Assembly (NCBI GenBank): GCA_037178675.1
Contig: JAYMGJ010000492.1
Span: 1 to 60,277 of the forward strand
Direction: 5' to 3'
From: Scleroderma bovista
Taxonomy: Eukaryota; Basidiomycota; Agaricomycetes; Boletales; Sclerodermataceae
Length of the DNA: 60,277 bases
Within the stretch, counting starts at the first letter, position 1. The number at the start of each line of letters is the position of its first letter. The notes under the pieces were generated by a model, which made no database searches, was not told the origin of the DNA, and worked only from the letters and a program-made list of their open reading frames with translations. Both the position numbers and the translations under genes were made by a program. Positions 22,662 through 34,922 of the stretch are shown here, in pieces.

Positions 22662-23905
22662 TGTCATATCCATACTTTTCCCAGTCACAACTCCAGTCTA
22701 ACCCTGGCCCGCCTGACCTCCCCTTAGGCATAGACGCAACTCCAGATCTAGTCCGGCCATCTCCAGCCTCATAGCTGCACTCCAGCTCAACTCCGGTCAC
22801 TACATCCATCTCCACCTCAGGACTAACCCCTGTCTTCCTCTAGACACATCTGCGGTCTAACTCCACCATGTCGAACCTGTACCTACCACTTGTCGCTACT
22901 CTGGTTTCAGTCCAGCCACTCCCCTTGGTCTTGTCTGCAACGTAGCCCAACTCCGGATGGTACATCCAACTCCAGCTCCAGTGTGCTCCTGGTCCACTCT
23001 GCTCCCTCTGTTAGGTCCACCAATGGCCTTGGACATTTCCATGTCCAACTCTGGACCTTCCTCCAGCTACTCTGCCCTTCCTCCAGCTGTGCACTCCCTC
23101 CACTCGTACACTCCCTCCACTCGTACACTCCCTCCACTCTTGCACTTCCTCTGGTCCCACTTTCTCTGGTCCTGGACATTGCTCCACCTCCAACCCTTAC
23201 TGTCCTGTTCTGATCTAGTTCCTCTTACCACACTCATTCCTTCTTTTCCTCCGTCGTCCCTGTAATCCTAGTTCCCCGTGTCTGCTCCCGCTCTGGTTTA
23301 TTTTCCTGTACCTGCTTTATTTTCCTGTCCGTTTCTGCTCCATCCCTTGTCCCGACTAAGGTGTTTACTTGTCACCGTATATACTCACCTCTAGTCTTGT
23401 TACTATATAAACTACCGTACTCCGGCCTAGTAGATCCTTAGATCAAATCTTGACTAAGATACTCCCCACTCTGTACTACCCACTATGCTCTCCTAATCCA
23501 TCTATTCACCTGTTCACCTGAACTCTGGCCAACTCCAGCCTCCGTCCTATCTCATCCCCTTGGTCCTATGTCTGATCCTAGCAAGTCTCCTACTCACACA
23601 AGGGCAAAAGCCACCTCTGTCCCAGACTCGATGCTAGACCTCTCAGGACTTATCCCACCTCTGGGATGTCCTTCGCTCCGGACAAGCTGCGCTCAACTCC
23701 GGACCACTTTCCTGCGGTCCGGACTTACTCCACAAAAACCCGGACTTACTCCCTGTGCTTCTCTAGTGCCCGGACTTTGTTCATTTAACCCAGACTTGAC
23801 CCTCTGCACTAACTAGCACCTACTAGTGTCTGGACTTACCTCCTCATTAGTCCCCTGCACCTCTGGACCTCCTAGTAAGATTGTTGAGGAGAACCGGTCT
23901 TGACA
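22662..23905 (+). mobile_element. solo LTR of the 1.2-kb TGTCATATCC family, ATAGC target duplication
   Basis: Starts TGTCATATCCATACTTTTCC and ends GAGAACCGGTCTTGACA. Perfect 5-bp ATAGC copies at 22657-22661 and 23906-23910. Inside are CCGG-rich imperfect repeats, a CTATATAAACTA promoter-like site near 23403, and near the 3' end an ATG frame beginning MSDPSKSPT. It is inserted in the BED finger exon of the hAT gene. Confidence 0.92.
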
Positions 23906-24517
23906 ATAGCAGTGATAAGGGATCAACAGGGAATATGTGCAGACATGTCAGAACATGCTGGGGTGATGAAATTTTGATGAAGATTGATGAAGCAGCCAAC
24001 CTTGACATTGCCTGTGATGTCCTCAAGAAATATGCTTCGGACAGGTCACTTGTTACTGCCTTTAAACAAAAGGCAAAGGGGAAAGCAACTTACTCATGCT
24101 GGCCACACTCGAAGGTTGAAACAAGGTAAGGATTTGATCTACCTTTGTTTGAGAGAGTGATAATAAGTTGTTTCATAGTCGAGATCATTCATTGGGTTGC
24201 TGAAAATCTGTGGCCATTCGATATTGTGAAAGATTGGGGGTTTCAGTCTCTCATGAAGACTGGTCAACCCGCATATTACTTACCCCATCCTAGCACCATC
24301 TTGTGAGACATTAAATTGATCTTTGCCCACACAAGGAATCGGGTAGCTAAAATACTTTGAGTCAGTCCTTTTACCGCACATTTTGCAGCTATCTAATGCA
24401 TTCACATACCAGGAATACAAAGGAAAACTAAGTTTCACAACGGACACATGGACTTCACCTAACCATAAAGCCCTTGTGACCTTTTCTGTCCATTTTGCTG
24501 ACGAAGGGAAGGCACAC

Positions 24518-26833
24518 TGTCACGCACCAAACGTGTTTGGTACTGTGGACATGGAGAAAGTCAGCCAATGAAATTAATGCGAAGAACACACCCAAGATCT
24601 GTTGAAAGATTGTCCCAACTTGAGGGATACAGGCAGCCCTTGCTATCCATATCACGCAAAGTCAAGACTATCCTTATGCGAAGAACGAATACAAGCTTGT
24701 TGTAGCCATCTATCGCACAAGAATGACTATCCTGATGCAAGAGATGAATGCCAACGCTGACAGTCATCTATTGCATGAGAACCGCCAAGAAGCAGAAGAA
24801 TCCAAGAAATGATGATCATTTCAGTATGAGAGAGGAATGCAACCTTCTGCAATCCAACTCCCATACCAGAACAACTAAAGAAGCAGAAGAAATGATAGAG
24901 AAACAAAGGAGAAAAGGAAGAATCATTTTTAGTGCCCAAATGTCAAATTTAGGTGCCCAGTGCTGGCATTCCGATATTTTGAAGAGCTCCACCATTTTTG
25001 AAGCTATCAATCATGTGACTATACCATCATGGAGCCTAGACCATGGTCTATCTGCCTGTCAAGTTCTGACGTAAATCTGTTTATTTCCCACAGAGATATA
25101 TTCCACCCGCAATCCAGACACCTGCTTCATCACTCACTATGGAGTCTGCATTTTCTCTGGAATGTTTCTCTGCTATTGCAGCAGACCTCAACTATATCCT
25201 GCTCTTGGGACAGCCTCTCCCTGAGCTCCTGTGTACTGTCTGGTACATATCTCCCCAGCCTGCTCCCTCAGTCCCTCTCGTTCTTGGTCAGCGCATTCTC
25301 CTTGTCAGTCCTGCATCGCACACGTACTTTGGTCATCTCAAGTCTATTGTTAGACTTGAAAATTCATACCTGGTTGTCTCTGTGTCTCCTGAGTCCTCTG
25401 CATATGGACCTTTTATCCCAGAGTCCTGTCACATCCATCTCCCTCTATCATTCATCTCGCTTCCCTGGACACGTTGAATCCGCTATTCACGTTTCACTTC
25501 CCTGCTATCCCACAACAAACACGAATGAAACAGTGCTCTAGAACCTTTCTTAGGAGCCCTAATAGAGTACAGAACCTTCCCCTTACTGCTCAAGGGAAGA
25601 CTGCACTTCAGGAGCACCAAATTTCGCGTTTTTGCTCTACAGAAGCTCAATCCAAGGGATTTGTGACACTCTGTGACCAGCTGTGACTCAACTTGTCATT
25701 CCAGGCCCCCTGACACTGCTCTTCTGGTCGGATCAATTCTTTTATTATCCCCCAGCCACTCCCATCAGTGGCACTGCTTCAGAAGCTCATCTCCAGATCT
25801 AAAGTTCAATAAATCATAGGTTGTGCTTCCCTTCTTTCTGAGTCACACAGAGTCACTCTGGCTCACTCTGACTCACTCTGCTGCGCATTATTCATCCCCT
25901 CTTGGCATTACTAATCCCCATTACTCCCCTTACCAATCATCCTTCAAATCATGCTTATCATGCTGCTTATCAATTCATGACTCATGCCCCTATGATTCAT
26001 ATGCATTATGTCATTGCATATGCTCATTTAGCTTCGATCTACTCATCCCATGCTTTCCCCCCCTCTCTTTTGGGCCCCATGCAATGATTTTTCCATATTC
26101 TTGGTTATGCACCCCTTTTTACCTATGTTTTTGCTCTTTCCCTTGGCTCAGCAGCTTGTTCAGGCTCTCCCCATCGATGACTCAGCCTGATTACACTGCT
26201 TATCAATCGCTTACCAATCTCTTACCAAGCACTTAGTCATTTGTGCTTACAGGACCACAGCCCCTCCTGTATATAAACCAGCAGCCAAAGGCTGCAAGGA
26301 AGTGTCTGCTTCCCCCTCAATAAAGCGACCACATTCACTCTCCCTCACTGTCTATAAGCTCCCTCTTTGTCTTTGGACTTGTAGGTCATCCAGTGCTGGC
26401 CTAAAGCTCCTATATTGCTGTTTATCAGATATATCTTGTATCTGATCATTTCTCTAGGCTCAAGCGCAGTCTAGCATCTATGTCCACTCCATCCCATCAC
26501 TGTCCATCGCATTCTTGAAGCAGGAACTGTCCCCTTGCTTCCCCTCTGTTCCATCACTGCTGTTACACCCCTGTTGCTGTTCTATCATCACTGCTCTATC
26601 CCAGAACTCTTCCTAACCACTGTGGTAAGCTGAAGAGGAGTCAATACCATCCCCAGTCACATATATTTACCATCAGAAGCCCTTCCCTTCCCTTCTGCAT
26701 CCTGCCTGAAGGTGTGCAGCACATCCCCCTGTGGAGATTACATACCAGAACTGCAAAGGAAGACCACCACTCACATTTTGCTGTCATTTGGTGTTGGTTG
26801 TTGGTTGTTCTGACCTCTTCCCTCACTTAGGCG
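24518..26833 (+). mobile_element. 2.3-kb LTR-like element (family A/B/C), plus orientation
   Basis: Starts TGTCACGCACCAAACGTG. Left flank CACAC and right flank CACAA differ by one base and probably represent the 5-bp duplication: removing the element restores the hAT reading frame between ADEGKA and MTLDVVEVAK. Contains the 112-codon frame at 25139 and, near its 3' end, TATATAAA (about 26269) followed by AATAAA (about 26321), the order expected of an LTR promoter and polyadenylation signal. Confidence 0.75.
25139..25477 (+). CDS. conserved 112-aa open frame inside the LTR-like element
   Basis: Begins MESAFSLECFSAIAADLNY; colinear and the same length as the frame at 20899-21237, with roughly three quarters identity and many conservative changes. 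Ends SFISLPWTR. Function unknown. Confidence 0.55.
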   Translation: MESAFSLECFSAIAADLNYILLLGQPLPELLCTVWYISPQPAPSVPLVLGQRILLVSPASHTYFGHLKSIVRLENSYLVVSVSPESSAYGPFIPESCHIHLPLSFISLPWTR

Positions 26834-27186
26834 CACAACGCTCAATGACCTTAGATGTGGTTGAGGTTGCGAAGGTAAAGCATGAAGTAGATACACCTAC
26901 ATTACTGAACATTTATTATTACCAGTCTCACACCAGCCAAAATCTCACAATTGCCTTTGCAAAGGTCCTGGATGAGTTTGAAATATCAGACAAGGTATGT
27001 ACTATTAAGTCTAGACTGACAAACTTGCCTGAAAAATGTTTAAAGATATTGGGTGCCACTGCAGACAATGTGTTGTCGAATGACACGATGATAGAACACT
27101 TGAGTGAGCTGGTGCTGTAATTTGATGGCAAGACCAGCCGAGTGAGATGTGTCCTGCATGTCACTAATTTAGTTGCAAAAAGTTTT

Positions 27187-27866
27187 CTGTCTGGAAGTAC
27201 CTGAACAATATAATGAGGTGACCCACTTACTGTCTGTCTATTTGGAGTGGCTTAACGGTGGAGAAAGCTGACTAACTTGCTATCTGCCTATCTGGAAGTG
27301 CCAGGACAGTCTTGAGGAGTGTCTCACTTATGCTCTGTCTGTCTGGAAATGTCTGGACAATACTAACAGCTGAATCTTTTATCCATTCAAAGGGCCACAG
27401 GAGTGAGATCATCAAACTGAGGTAACTCAACCATGGTCACTGGGGCTGCATTCCTTGATACACCTGCAATGAGTTGCTGTTCAGAAAGATACACAATATA
27501 TGCAATGAGGGGTGTGTAGCAGTTTCTAATATTTTCACAAGGATCAATGAGATTGGTCACATCTTTTGCTGCAATTTTCAAGGATGAAGTTACTGTTCAG
27601 ATAATCCACAAAAGAGCACTCTTGTGTCCAGTGTCAGAGACTGAAGAGAAGAGACACTGCACACAAACCTTTAAGTATACAAACAGTGCAAATAGAAGAT
27701 AACAAGGAAAAACAACAACCACAAGTTAGGTGACAAACCTGGAAAGGAAATAGCTGAAGTAATCACCAAGAATGTGTCATATACATAACACAATAAGAGG
27801 TGCACAAACACCTAATATTAACAGTCATGATGGCTTTAAAAAACAGCAAGGTAAACATCCATTATC
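27187..27866. other. junction between hAT remnant and Plavaka gene, with degenerate repeats
   Basis: At 27190-27370 a loose 60-bp unit (CTGTCTGGAAGTACCTGAAC, TATCTGGAAGTGCCAGGAC, TGTCTGGAAATGTCTGGAC) recurs three or four times. The rest shows no gene. The abrupt end of hAT homology at 27186 suggests the left border of the Plavaka element lies here; I could not define its inverted repeat. Confidence 0.35.
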
Positions 27867-28440
27867 TCATACCCTGGGTCTCAATGATACACCTTTATAG
27901 ATGGCATTTTCATTTCTTTCCTCATTTCTCAGACAGAAGCCACCCCTCATAGTGCATCCCATTTCCAGAACCATCACCAATCTGTTATTAGGACCAAGTC
28001 CATCTTCATCACCAGATACCTTCTCTTCTAGAACCTGATCAAGTCCAGTGTACCCAAACTCATCCATTTCATCAGCAAGTTTATTGTCAACCAACTGTTG
28101 TCCATCTCCAACATCTACACTACCCACATTTGATCCATCTTCATCACTCTTGCCACTTTCTTCTTTCTCTGCACTGCTGAAGTCTTCCATTGGGATGTCT
28201 CTATGCCTTGGGGTGCTCAGCTGATGAGTGTGAGATAGTGGTGTGGTGAGATAGCTGATCAGATGTACGTAGGTATGAGTGAAATGATATGTAGGGGTTA
28301 GGCGAAGCCCTGAGGGCTTCTGGCCCGAAACGAGCCCACAGGGGAAAGGCTGAGCTGTTCCCTGACTGAAGGAGCAGGCAATGTGATTGGCAAAGATGAT
28401 CACCCTGGGGGTGCAAAGGAGCTCGAGTGTGGAAGAAGAA

Positions 28441-29502
28441 CTAACATACTGGGGGTTGTGTGTATCTAGTGAATGGTTCTAGTACTGGAGAGGACTGTAA
28501 GTAGGGAGTGAGGATCATGGCATGTTTCCTAAGGTATAAGGCAAATGCATTCCCTGCCCAACAACCTTGGGATTGGATGACATCAAAGGGAATGCCACAC
28601 AGGAGATATTCTAGTGTTCCTCCGATGTGGAGGCTGTGGCCTTTTAGATTGGGTGAATTGATGCTGTCCACAAGTTTGTTGATTCTGTTGGTGAGTTCTC
28701 TCTTGCTTAGAGGGCAGTGTCTGCCACTGGAGTGGGTCCAAGTGAATAGATGTTTGTTGGGAGCAACTTGGTTGATTCGGAAATGGTTTTTGAGTGCAAA
28801 TATGGGGTCCACAGGTCTGGATTGTTCTGTGCATTTGGCTGATTCACCGCGACCAGATGTTCAAGAGGTTTTGGTCCAAGGTAGGTCAAATTTGTAGACA
28901 GTTAGGCCGTTCCGGTCTTTCACGAGGGATAATCCTGCTTTGGTGATATGTTTAGTGGGATCAAAAGCATTGATGCTAGGTACAGTGAATTCGCCTAGTC
29001 TGGCGATGCACCAAAAGCAGGTGGTGATGCAGGCAAATGTGGCTGTGTCCAGTGGGTTGTCCAGGTCAAGCTGTGATCTGAGTATGCTAATGATCTCTGG
29101 TGTAAAAGGTGCGCATTGGGGGCACTTGGAGGATGGAGGGGCTAGGCGTGATATGCCTTCGATGGTTGCTTTCAAGGTGTCAGCATCTATTAGCCAGGGG
29201 CGACCATGCAGCATGTGCCAAGCACGGAGGCCTGCTGTGTAGTTTGACAGAATGTTACCTGAGTATGTCCCTGTGCAAGTAGATAAAAAGGAGAGTAGGA
29301 GTGGTTGGGAAACTGGGCATCTGTCTATTTCTGGTATGGTATGTGAATCACAAAAGACATGGAAGACTAGTAGACCAGCGCTATAGGTGGCTTTGGTATT
29401 TTCACTCCAAGATGCATCAATAACGCTAAGGATGCGGTTGAAGTCTTCGTCTGAAAGGATTGGGTGTGCAGGCATGCCTGGTTTGGGGGTGTACAGGTCC
29501 AC
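28441..29502 (-). pseudogene. tyrosine recombinase of the DIRS/Ngaro-like element
   Basis: The N-terminal SAM-like part (SWSENTKATYSAGLLVFHVFC) and the catalytic start ARLGEF (first Arg) lie in 28861-29502; the C-terminal half is in another frame (28441-28812), so there is a frameshift near 28.85 kb. The box GHSLHIGGTLEYL should carry H-x-x-R; the Arg is His (codon at 28627-28629), one CpG to CpA change from CGC. The nucleophile Tyr is present in FALYLRKH. The protein as encoded is expected to be inactive. Confidence 0.8.
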
Positions 29503-31310
29503 TGCAGTAAGTGCTCTCTGGCTCCACAGTGGGGGCAGAGGGGGGAGGGAGTGGGTGTGAGGTTGGTGCAGTATGGGAGTGGCTTTACCATTGGTTGTGA
29601 GGGGGAAAGGAAGGGAGGGGATGTGAAACGGGGGGACGGTGAGACGGAGCTAATTTGGGAGAGGGGATTCCATGCCCTGGGGAGGTTGAGTGGCAGAATG
29701 GGGGGGTGGTTGCCAGGGTTCTTTCAGCATCAGAGGGGGTCAAGGAGACCCTGGATGGCTGTGGGAATGGGAATGTCAGGGAGGATCCTGTTGGGGTTGC
29801 CAAGGATGCCTCTGGATGGGCCAGAGGAACTAGCATTGGAAAAGGCTGCAATGTTGACATGGAGGGGGGGATTGCAGATGGGTCTTGATGCTAGGTTGGA
29901 GGTTAATATGTGAGTCCACCATGTGAGATCATTTGCGATTGTTTTTTCGGGGCAGTGTGGGAGGAAAGGTTTGGGTGTGCAAACTTTAATCATCCATTCG
30001 AAACTGGTTAAGTATGCCCAGCCCTGGGGTATTACTGCACAGGTGTGGAGTAGTTTTCCGTACAGGCTTTCAACGTCTTGGAGTGTGTGCTTGTCTCATT
30101 TGAGCCAGTTGGTGATGGATTCAAGGTATTTTGATGCTTTAGGGGCACTTAAGGAGACTGTTTATGTTTCCAGATTCCACTCGAACCCTATGTATATAGT
30201 AGACATGTTGAAAGGCTGGTCCTTGGATAATTTGTCGAGGCAGTCAGAAATGGTGTTAATATCACACATGCTGTATGTGAAGAGTGCATCATGTTCTGAT
30301 CAGGGTGAACATGTGCACAGGTTGGTCAAAGGTCAACTACAGTCTTCATTGAATTCATCCAAGGTGGAGTCACTGTGGCATTGTCCTTGGAACCAGAGGT
30401 TCCCTCCAGAGAGAAGTGGGGAGGGAGAAGAGGCCTGGATGTCCTGGTGCCATCTGAGACAGTCATTGTTATAGCTTTCAAGGTGTTCAAGGCATATGCA
30501 GAAGAAAATGTGGTCGTCGACCCATTTGTCCAGTGGGCCAATGCCATGGTACCTTAATATTTCACAGCATGCATCCGCCATGTGTCCATAAGTGCCTGCA
30601 GCTGGGGTGGATCCAAAGGCTAGGTTTGTGTCAATGCAGCCAAGAGTGTCTGAGATTTTTATGACTCCAGCAGGCCATTGGGAAGGGTGGAGGGGAATCA
30701 TTTGGTAGGCTTCAGCCACATCTCTTGTGGCGGCTTCTGAACCTGGGGGAAGGCAGGCGATGAGGTCATAGATAGTGGAGAATTTACCCCACGTAGTGGG
30801 GAAATCTTTGGCTGCTATGTGCAGGTTTATAGATGGGTTAGGAAAAAGGGGGGAGGGATTAGTGGGGAAGGAGAAGTTCTGTATAATGTGGAATTTTCCA
30901 GGGCATCCCTGTTTCGGTATGATGGAGAGGGGGGAGGATTGGAATGGTCCTAATGTCTTTTCAATTAAAGGAATTGGGAAGGGTCCTATGTAATGTCCTT
31001 TGTCAATTTCTTTATGAATGATGGTACTAAATTCTGCTTTGTACGTGCTAACGGAGCTACTATTAGGGGGGGATTGAGTACAAGATATGCAGGGGAAATT
31101 GATCACAAAACCATTAGCTAGGCCTGGTAAAATAGAGGAGAAACGAGGTAGTAGGCCTGCTTTGGTAAGCTCATGCTGCCAGGCTTCAAGAATGTATGGT
31201 GTTAGTGGGTGGTGCTCTCTGCACTCAAGGGCAGTTGCAAGCTCCATGGCTGGTGGCCCCGCAGCCTGAGCAGATGTGGAGGTGAGCATGCTTTTCTTTG
31301 CAACCCTCAT
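29503..31310 (-). pseudogene. reverse transcriptase and RNase H of the DIRS/Ngaro-like element
   Basis: RT lies at 30333-31310: ATRDVAEAYQMIPLHPSQW holds the first catalytic Asp, and LDKWVDDHIFF the Asp pair; FGSTPAAGTYGHMADA is typical for this class. A stop at the end of that frame is followed by connection/RNase H-like sequence (YLTSFEWMIKVCTPKPFL, VNIAAFSNASSSG at about 29.8-30.0 kb) in pieces and two frames, down to the recombinase. It is decayed, with TGA stops. Confidence 0.75.
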
Positions 31311-32728
31311 CTAGCTGCCACTTGGCACAAACTGACTGGTGGTCTGTGTGGGTGATGAGGGAGGAGTTGAATCGTGTGCAGAAGGTTTCAAACTGCTTAT
31401 CCCAGGTGTGGGTGGCGGTACAATTGACTTTCCCTTTATGGCTTTTGTGGCTGAGACAGACGGCGCAGACTGGTAAGATAGAGGTGGGTTTGGGGCAGAG
31501 GGTTGGGGTGGAGGGTGCGGTCACGGGCATGTTAGCAGTTGCAGTTGCTGTGTGTTCTTTGGGGGGGGTTGAGGGTTGATACCATTGTTGTTTGTTTTGG
31601 GGGTCTGGTGTGCTGGCAGGGGGGGTTGGGTGCAAGGGGGTGTTTGAGTGAGGAGTTCTGCGGGGGTGCTTGTCACTGCAATGAAGTGTGCATGCTGTCA
31701 TTGAGCTGTGGGTATGTGTGCAGTGATCACGACGAATGGGGATGGAGTCCAATGGGAGATTAGCCAAGAGGGAGGAAAGCGGCTCGTGATGAGTGCCGGG
31801 TTGCAATAGGAGAGGGGGGGGTAGGGGTGGACTTACTGAGTTGAGTCTATTGATTGCTGCATTTAGCGTGTTTTGCCCCAGTTCATCTCTGGTTCTCTTG
31901 AGTACTTCTTTTTCAATTTCCACGATTGAGTAGCCAACAGGGGTACCAATGGCATGGTGCCAGTTCCACCTTTGTTCAGCCTGGTACACTAGAAGTGCTT
32001 TCTTGGCTAAAGGGTCATTGGAGGTGCGCCACCGGTGGCTCTGGATGTTGAGCCAAAATTGATAGTGCATGTTGATGTGGTCTTGGGGCCAGTTGTACCA
32101 TGTCATGAGTTTAATCATGCATGGTGTGGCTTCAAAGAACTGTTCCCAGGAGAGTTTATTGTCTGGTAGCAGGTCAGTTTTTAAACCTTGTTTGGATTCG
32201 GCAGAGTTGACAATAATGTTTGAGCCATCTTCCTGTTGTTTCCAGACATAGGTTCTGTTGCTGGGTGCCGTGGCTACTTCTTTGGCATCTGCAATGCCCT
32301 GGTTGGTGAAGTAGTAGAATTCTATGTAGTTCCCGTTCTCCATTTGCTTGAGAGCATATTTAGTGGGAAGGGTGACAGGTTCGAGAGGGACTTTGGCGTT
32401 CGGCACAGGTACAAATTTGTTTTTGTGCTTTTTTGCGCTCTTTGGCAAGGGCAGCCTCTTTCTCAGCTTGATCCTGCTGTCTGAGGAGGGCTTCCGCCAT
32501 CTCTGCGAGTTGGTGTGCCTCTTCAGCTGCACGGGCTTCTTCTGCTGTTAGAAGGTCCCACTGCAGTTTCTCTTTCTCATTGTTGAGGGTCCAAAGCCTG
32601 GAGAGCATGGCTATGGCTTGATCTTCTAAAAGACCGGTGTCTGTGAGGGCAAGACAGGCATCGGCATGTTCATCTGATGTGAAGTCAGGCAGGACTGCAT
32701 CATGTGGGTTGGCACCGATTGGGGGCAT
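31225..32728 (-). pseudogene. Gag-like protein of the DIRS/Ngaro-like element, frameshifted
   Basis: The ATG at 32726-32728 starts MPPIGANPHDAVLPDF and runs through a coiled-coil-like Glu/Ala/Lys stretch. Around 32.42 kb, in an A-rich tract, the frame must shift to continue NKFVPVPNAKVPLEP in the frame ending at 31225. The middle has FWLNIQSHRWR and the C-terminus a Cys/His finger (HICSGCGATSHGACNC). It overlaps the RT frame by about 85 bp. Confidence 0.7.
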
Positions 32729-33733
32729 GATGGTGGCTAGAGGAGAGGAAAAGGAAAAAAGGGAGTGACAGAGAGAGAGAGAGAGAGATTTGAGGGAAGG
32801 AAGGAGCTGGTCACTGCAGTAGTGCGAAAGAAAGGCTGAGCTCGTCAGATGGTGGGAGCCACAGACTTTCAGTCTTGCAGTGTGAGACAAGTGGGAAAGA
32901 GAGGTGCAACACCTTGCTTACCTAATGCATAGACTAAATTCTATGCCGCTTCGTCACTCAGCTAGCTTAGAAAGACAACCATCTTCATCACTATCTTTGA
33001 ATGGATTGCATTTACATTTGAGAGTAAATGACTGCTTGTGAAGGATTTCATGATCATCAAGGAGGCACCATGTTGCCTCACAAGTTGATTTGTGTCCTAC
33101 ACCCTCACCCTGAAACCTCATAAATATATCTCTGTCAACAAAGCTGTGAGAATTAGCTCAAAGGGGTCTAGAATGTTGAAGAACATACATGTTCACATAG
33201 TACCAATCCCAATCTTCACTATTTTTAAACTCATGGCAAGCAATGGACAGTGGAAACAATTCAGTAGTGTGGCCATATTGGAACATGGGAATGAAATGGA
33301 CTGCCTGAATCACATCATCTGGATTGATGAAACTGAATGTGTTGGAGTCACCTTGAAAATAAAATTCTATATGAGGCAAGTAGCGCACAGCCCAACCACA
33401 CTTGGGCAAACCAATGCACCCACAGAAGATTGATGCACTTGGGTGCATGGTCAGAGATCTCAAGACCATCATACCACACATCAACACAGAAGATCCCAAT
33501 AATTTGAGCATACCAATGGGGATGAGGATTTTCAATGTCCTCATGTAAAAGGACCATGATGTCCAAGTGCATATGGGTGTTTAATGAGTCCTGGGCCTGC
33601 CAAAGGTCATATGTGAACTCCTTGCTGGTGTCAATGGTCTCACCCACTGGTAGCAAATGTCCCAGGATATGGTTCTTCAATTTCTGTACTGAGTAAGTGT
33701 TGCTATGCTTGGTGACTATAGTTGATGTACTTC

Positions 33734-34922
33734 TGTCAAGACCGGTTCTCCTCGACGATCTTACTAGGAGGTCCAGAGGTGCAGGGAACTAATGAGGAGG
33801 TAAGTCCAGACACCAGCAGGTGCTAGTTAGTGCAGAGAGTCAAGTCCGAGTCAAATGAACAAAGTCCGGGCACTAGAGAAGCACAGGGAGTAAGTCCGGG
33901 TTTTTCCAGAGTAAGTCCGGACTGTGGGAAAGTGGTCCGGAGTTGAGCGCAGCTTGTCCAGAGCGAAGGACATCCCAGAGGTGGGATAAGTCCTGAGAGG
34001 TCTAGCATCGAGTCTGGGACAGAGGTGGCTTTTGCCCTCATGCGAGTAGGAGACTTGCTAGGATCAGACATAGGACCAAGGGGACAAGATAGGACAGAGG
34101 CCAGAGTTGGCCAGAGTTCAGGAGAACAAGATGGGATTAGGAGAGCATGGTGGGTAGTACAGAGTGGGGAGTATCTTAGTCGAGATTTGATCTAAGGACT
34201 ACTAGGCCGGAGTACGGTAGTTTATATAGTAACGAGACTAGAGGTGAGTATATACGTTGACAAGTAAACACCTTAATGTCGAGACAAGGGATGGAGCAGA
34301 AGCAGACAGGACAATAAACCGGAGCGGAAGCAGAAACGGGGAACTAGGATTACAGGGACGATGGAGCAGATGCAGGGACAAGTGAAGTAAAGGGAACTAG
34401 GTTGGAAGAGGACAGGTAAGGGTCAGAGGTGGACCTAACTAATGTTAAGTCCAAAGCGATGTCCAGGACCGGAGGAAGTGAGACTGGAGGAAGTGCATGA
34501 GCAGAGGGAGTGCACAGGTGGAGGAAGGGCGGAGTAGCCGGAGGAAGGTCCGGAGTTGGACATGGAAATGTCCAAGGCCATTGGTGGACCTGACAAAGGG
34601 AGTGGAGTGGAACAGGAGCAGACCTGAGCCGGAGTTGGGCTAGGTCGCAGACCAGACAAGGGGAGTGGCCGGACTGAAACTGGAGTAGCAACTAATGGTA
34701 GGTACAGGTCCAACATGGGGGAGTTAGACTGTGGATCTGTCTGTAGGAAGACAGGGGTTAGTCCTGAGGTGGAGATGGACGTAGTGACCGGATTTGAGCT
34801 GGAGTACAGCTATGGGGCTGGAGATGGCCGGACTAGATCCGGAGTTGCATCTATGCCTAAGGAGAGGTCAGGCGGGCCAGGATTAGATCAGAGTTGCGAC
34901 TGGGAAAAGTATGGATATGACA
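33734..34922 (-). mobile_element. solo LTR, 1.2-kb family, ACTTC target duplication
   Basis: Reverse orientation: starts (plus strand) TGTCAAGACCGGTTCTCC and ends ATGGATATGACA. Perfect ACTTC copies at 33729-33733 and 34923-34927. Inserted in the Plavaka gene. Confidence 0.92.

Larger units (their letters stand above)
22530..27186 (+). pseudogene. hAT transposase with BED-type finger, split by two LTR insertions
   Basis: Pieces appear in hAT order. Exon 1 (from about 22530) has SPVPAIEHI and HVFKC, then after an LTR continues STGNMCRHVRTCWGDE (BED zinc finger) and GKATYSCWPHSKVETR to 24125. The next exon (about 24180-24355) has VEIIHWVAENLWPFDIVKDW and LMKTGQPAYYLPHPSTI. The third (24380-24517) has LSFTTDTWTSPNHKALVTF, the hAT catalytic region; after the second LTR it resumes MTLDVVEVAK, SHTSQNLTIAFAKVLDEF, then ILGATADNVLSNDTMIEHL (catalytic Asp region) to about 27186, where homology stops; the C-terminal dimerisation domain is missing. 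In-frame TGA codons at 22632-22634 and 24304-24306 sit at positions where Arg is usual, consistent with CGA to TGA decay. Confidence 0.85.
28200..32890 (-). mobile_element. DIRS/Ngaro-like tyrosine-recombinase retrotransposon
   Basis: On the minus strand the order is Gag-like protein, reverse transcriptase/RNase H, tyrosine recombinase, with no integrase, no protease and no methyltransferase seen. Borders are approximate: the element sits between Plavaka C-terminal motifs ending near 32.99 kb and the Plavaka acidic tail beginning near 28.19 kb. AAAGGCTGAGCT occurs near both ends in the same orientation (about 28345 and 32832), perhaps part of the split repeats of this class. GAAGCCCTGAGGGCTTC (about 28304) can form a hairpin. 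Confidence 0.8.

Noticed and set aside
33823..34071. Host gene encoding the 82-aa Pro-rich MSDPSKS protein
   Set aside because: The frame lies wholly inside a solo LTR found many times in the window; treated as part of the element.
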